DNA from: Methylomicrobium sp. wino1
GTDB taxonomy: Bacteria > Pseudomonadota > Gammaproteobacteria > Methylococcales > Methylomonadaceae
Direction of reading: 5' to 3'
Assembly (NCBI RefSeq): GCF_003932755.1
Contig: NZ_CP024202.1
Span: 1,302,001-1,366,000 of the forward strand
DNA length: 64,000 bases
The notes under the pieces were generated by a model. It did not search any database. It saw only the letters and a list, made by a program, of their open reading frames with translations, and was not told the origin of the DNA. How positions within the stretch are numbered: the first letter of the stretch is position 1; every line of letters begins with the position of its first letter. Below are positions 62,852 to 64,000 of this stretch, in pieces. The position numbers and the translations under genes were made by a program.

Positions 62852-63937
62852 ATGCCTAACTTGATTACCCCAGACACCGTTACGACACGCTATTGGCATG
62901 CCTTAGAGGATGGGCGCGTACAATGCGATCTATGTCCTAGATTTTGCAAATTGCATGAAGGTCAGCGAGGATTGTGTTTCGTCAGGCAAAACCAAAACGG
63001 TCAAGTCGTCATGACCAGCTACGGCCGGTCCAGCGGCTTTGCGATCGATCCGATCGAAAAGAAACCGTTGAACCATTTTTTACCGGGCACGCCCATTTTA
63101 TCCTTCGGCACGGCCGGTTGCAATCTAGCGTGTAAATTCTGTCAAAACTGGGATATCAGTAAATCGCGCGAGATGGATGCGCTGATGAGTTTGGCATCGC
63201 CTGAGGCGATTGCCCGAGCCGCGCAGGAAAATGGCTGTGATAGCGTCGCTTATACTTACAATGACCCGGTTATCTTTCATGAATATGCCATCGATACCGC
63301 AATCGCTTGCCGAGAGCTCGGAATAAAATCGGTCGCGGTGACGGCCGGTTATGTGTGTTCTGAGCCTAGGGCCGAGTTTTATCGATATATGGATGCCGCC
63401 AATGTCGACCTAAAGGCCTTTACTGAAAACTTTTATCATAAAATTACCGGCAGCCATTTGGATGCGGTGCTCGATACGCTGCTTTACCTAAAGCACGAAA
63501 CCTCGGTCTGGTTTGAATTAACGACCCTGGTCATTCCCGGGGAGAACGATTCGGAACACGAATTCGAGGCGATGACGCAATGGGTTGTCGAAAACTTAGG
63601 TCCCGATGTGCCGATGCATTTTACAGCGTTTCATCCCGATTGGAAAATGATGGATAAGCCGCATACGCCGGTTTCTTCACTCCTGCTCGCGCGCGACATC
63701 GCCATCAAAAACGGAGTTCGGTATGCCTATGTTGGTAATGTGCATCGAAAAGAAGCGGACAGTACTTACTGTCATCACTGCGGAAAACTCTTGATCGGCC
63801 GCGATTGGTATCAATTATCCGAATGGAATCTCGACGAAAAGGGTTGCTGCAAATTTTGCGGAACGCGTTGTGCCGGCGTTTTCAATGAAAAGCCGGGGAA
63901 TTGGGGCGCCCAGCGTAGAGCGGTAAGTATCAATTAA
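62852..63937 (+). CDS. amrS: AmmeMemoRadiSam radical SAM enzyme
   Basis: 361 residues. Radical SAM cluster motif CNLACKFC (CxxxCxxC), an N-terminal Cys-rich segment CDLCPRFCKLHEGQRGLC and C-terminal Cys pairs (CHHCGKLL, CCKFCGTRC) likely to bind extra iron-sulphur or zinc. This is the enzyme partner of amrA and amrB, related to pyruvate formate-lyase activases but with its own layout. It is divergent from amrB, so the shared gap 62749-62851 probably holds both promoters. The substrate is unknown. Confidence 0.92.
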   Translation: MPNLITPDTVTTRYWHALEDGRVQCDLCPRFCKLHEGQRGLCFVRQNQNGQVVMTSYGRSSGFAIDPIEKKPLNHFLPGTPILSFGTAGCNLACKFCQNWDISKSREMDALMSLASPEAIARAAQENGCDSVAYTYNDPVIFHEYAIDTAIACRELGIKSVAVTAGYVCSEPRAEFYRYMDAANVDLKAFTENFYHKITGSHLDAVLDTLLYLKHETSVWFELTTLVIPGENDSEHEFEAMTQWVVENLGPDVPMHFTAFHPDWKMMDKPHTPVSSLLLARDIAIKNGVRYAYVGNVHRKEADSTYCHHCGKLLIGRDWYQLSEWNLDEKGCCKFCGTRCAGVFNEKPGNWGAQRRAVSIN

Positions 63938-64000
63938 CCTATAACAGTCATGAAATGGGCCGATTCATCCATGTGTCATGAAATTTCTCCGTTTAGGTCT

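Overview
This 64 kb window looks like chromosome from a free-living gammaproteobacterium. It has rseC, apaG-apaH, rlmJ, BaeSR with a Spy-like protein, short CstA, folA, pgl and an NADP-type isocitrate dehydrogenase. The protein style, moderate GC and very large PAS/GGDEF/EAL repertoire would fit a Methylococcales-type methanotroph, but no methane or methanol oxidation gene is present, so that placement is a guess.

Layout. 1-7144 (minus): a truncated Tat metallophosphoesterase, a di-haem peroxidase lipoprotein, and a CheB-CheR-PAS fusion followed by a PAS-GGDEF-EAL protein. 7578-12596: asparaginase, folA, a Met/His-rich multicopper oxidase with a clear terminator, and a membrane-anchored AlbA_2 protein. 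13147-24430 (minus): a dense signalling block of two hybrid REC-PAS-GGDEF-EAL proteins, two sensor kinases (one with three almost identical tandem PAS units), an HDOD protein and a REC-PAS protein. 24624-26483: a toxin-antitoxin pair and nested repeats. 26868-35002: apaH-apaG, an ankyrin protein, icd coupled to an HlyD adaptor and a LolD/MacB-type ATPase, rlmJ, a membrane protein and a tandem-receiver protein.

The accessory core is 34999-43216. A helicase with an N-terminal HEPN-like motif (SNF2 type) overlaps by ATGA a sacsin/Hsp90-like ATPase with a degenerate HNH-like tail, which in turn overlaps by ATGA a small antitoxin-like gene. Next to it lie a YoeB-type module and a decayed PIN-toxin module whose toxin and antitoxin both carry frameshifts. 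I consider the helicase-ATPase pair the best candidate for an under-described, probably defensive, system.

43724-51640 returns to envelope and housekeeping functions: baeS-baeR, spy with a BaeR-box-like site, pgl, and cstA with a cory-CC-star-like small protein and an ArsA-like ATPase. 51641-57663 is accessory again: an integron attC-like site between small cassette-like genes, a REP-type transposase remnant, a macrodomain protein, and a phosphoribosyltransferase gene split by a 2175-bp IS1634-type insertion with a 4-bp TTAG target duplication. 57724-63937 holds YidB- and Kbp-like proteins, a tyrosine-rich lipoprotein, a membrane c-type haem protein, rseC and the complete AmmeMemoRadiSam trio.

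Three dispersed repeat families occur: A (ends CAAAATTCGGCA / TGCCGAAATTTG; copies near 7.3, 48.5 and 60.6 kb), B (ends CGTTATACAYAAG; near 25.6 and 48.2 kb) and C (the TTCTGGGGACACATAACTTA inverted pair around 25.4-26.0 kb). No tRNA, rRNA or CRISPR array was recognised.
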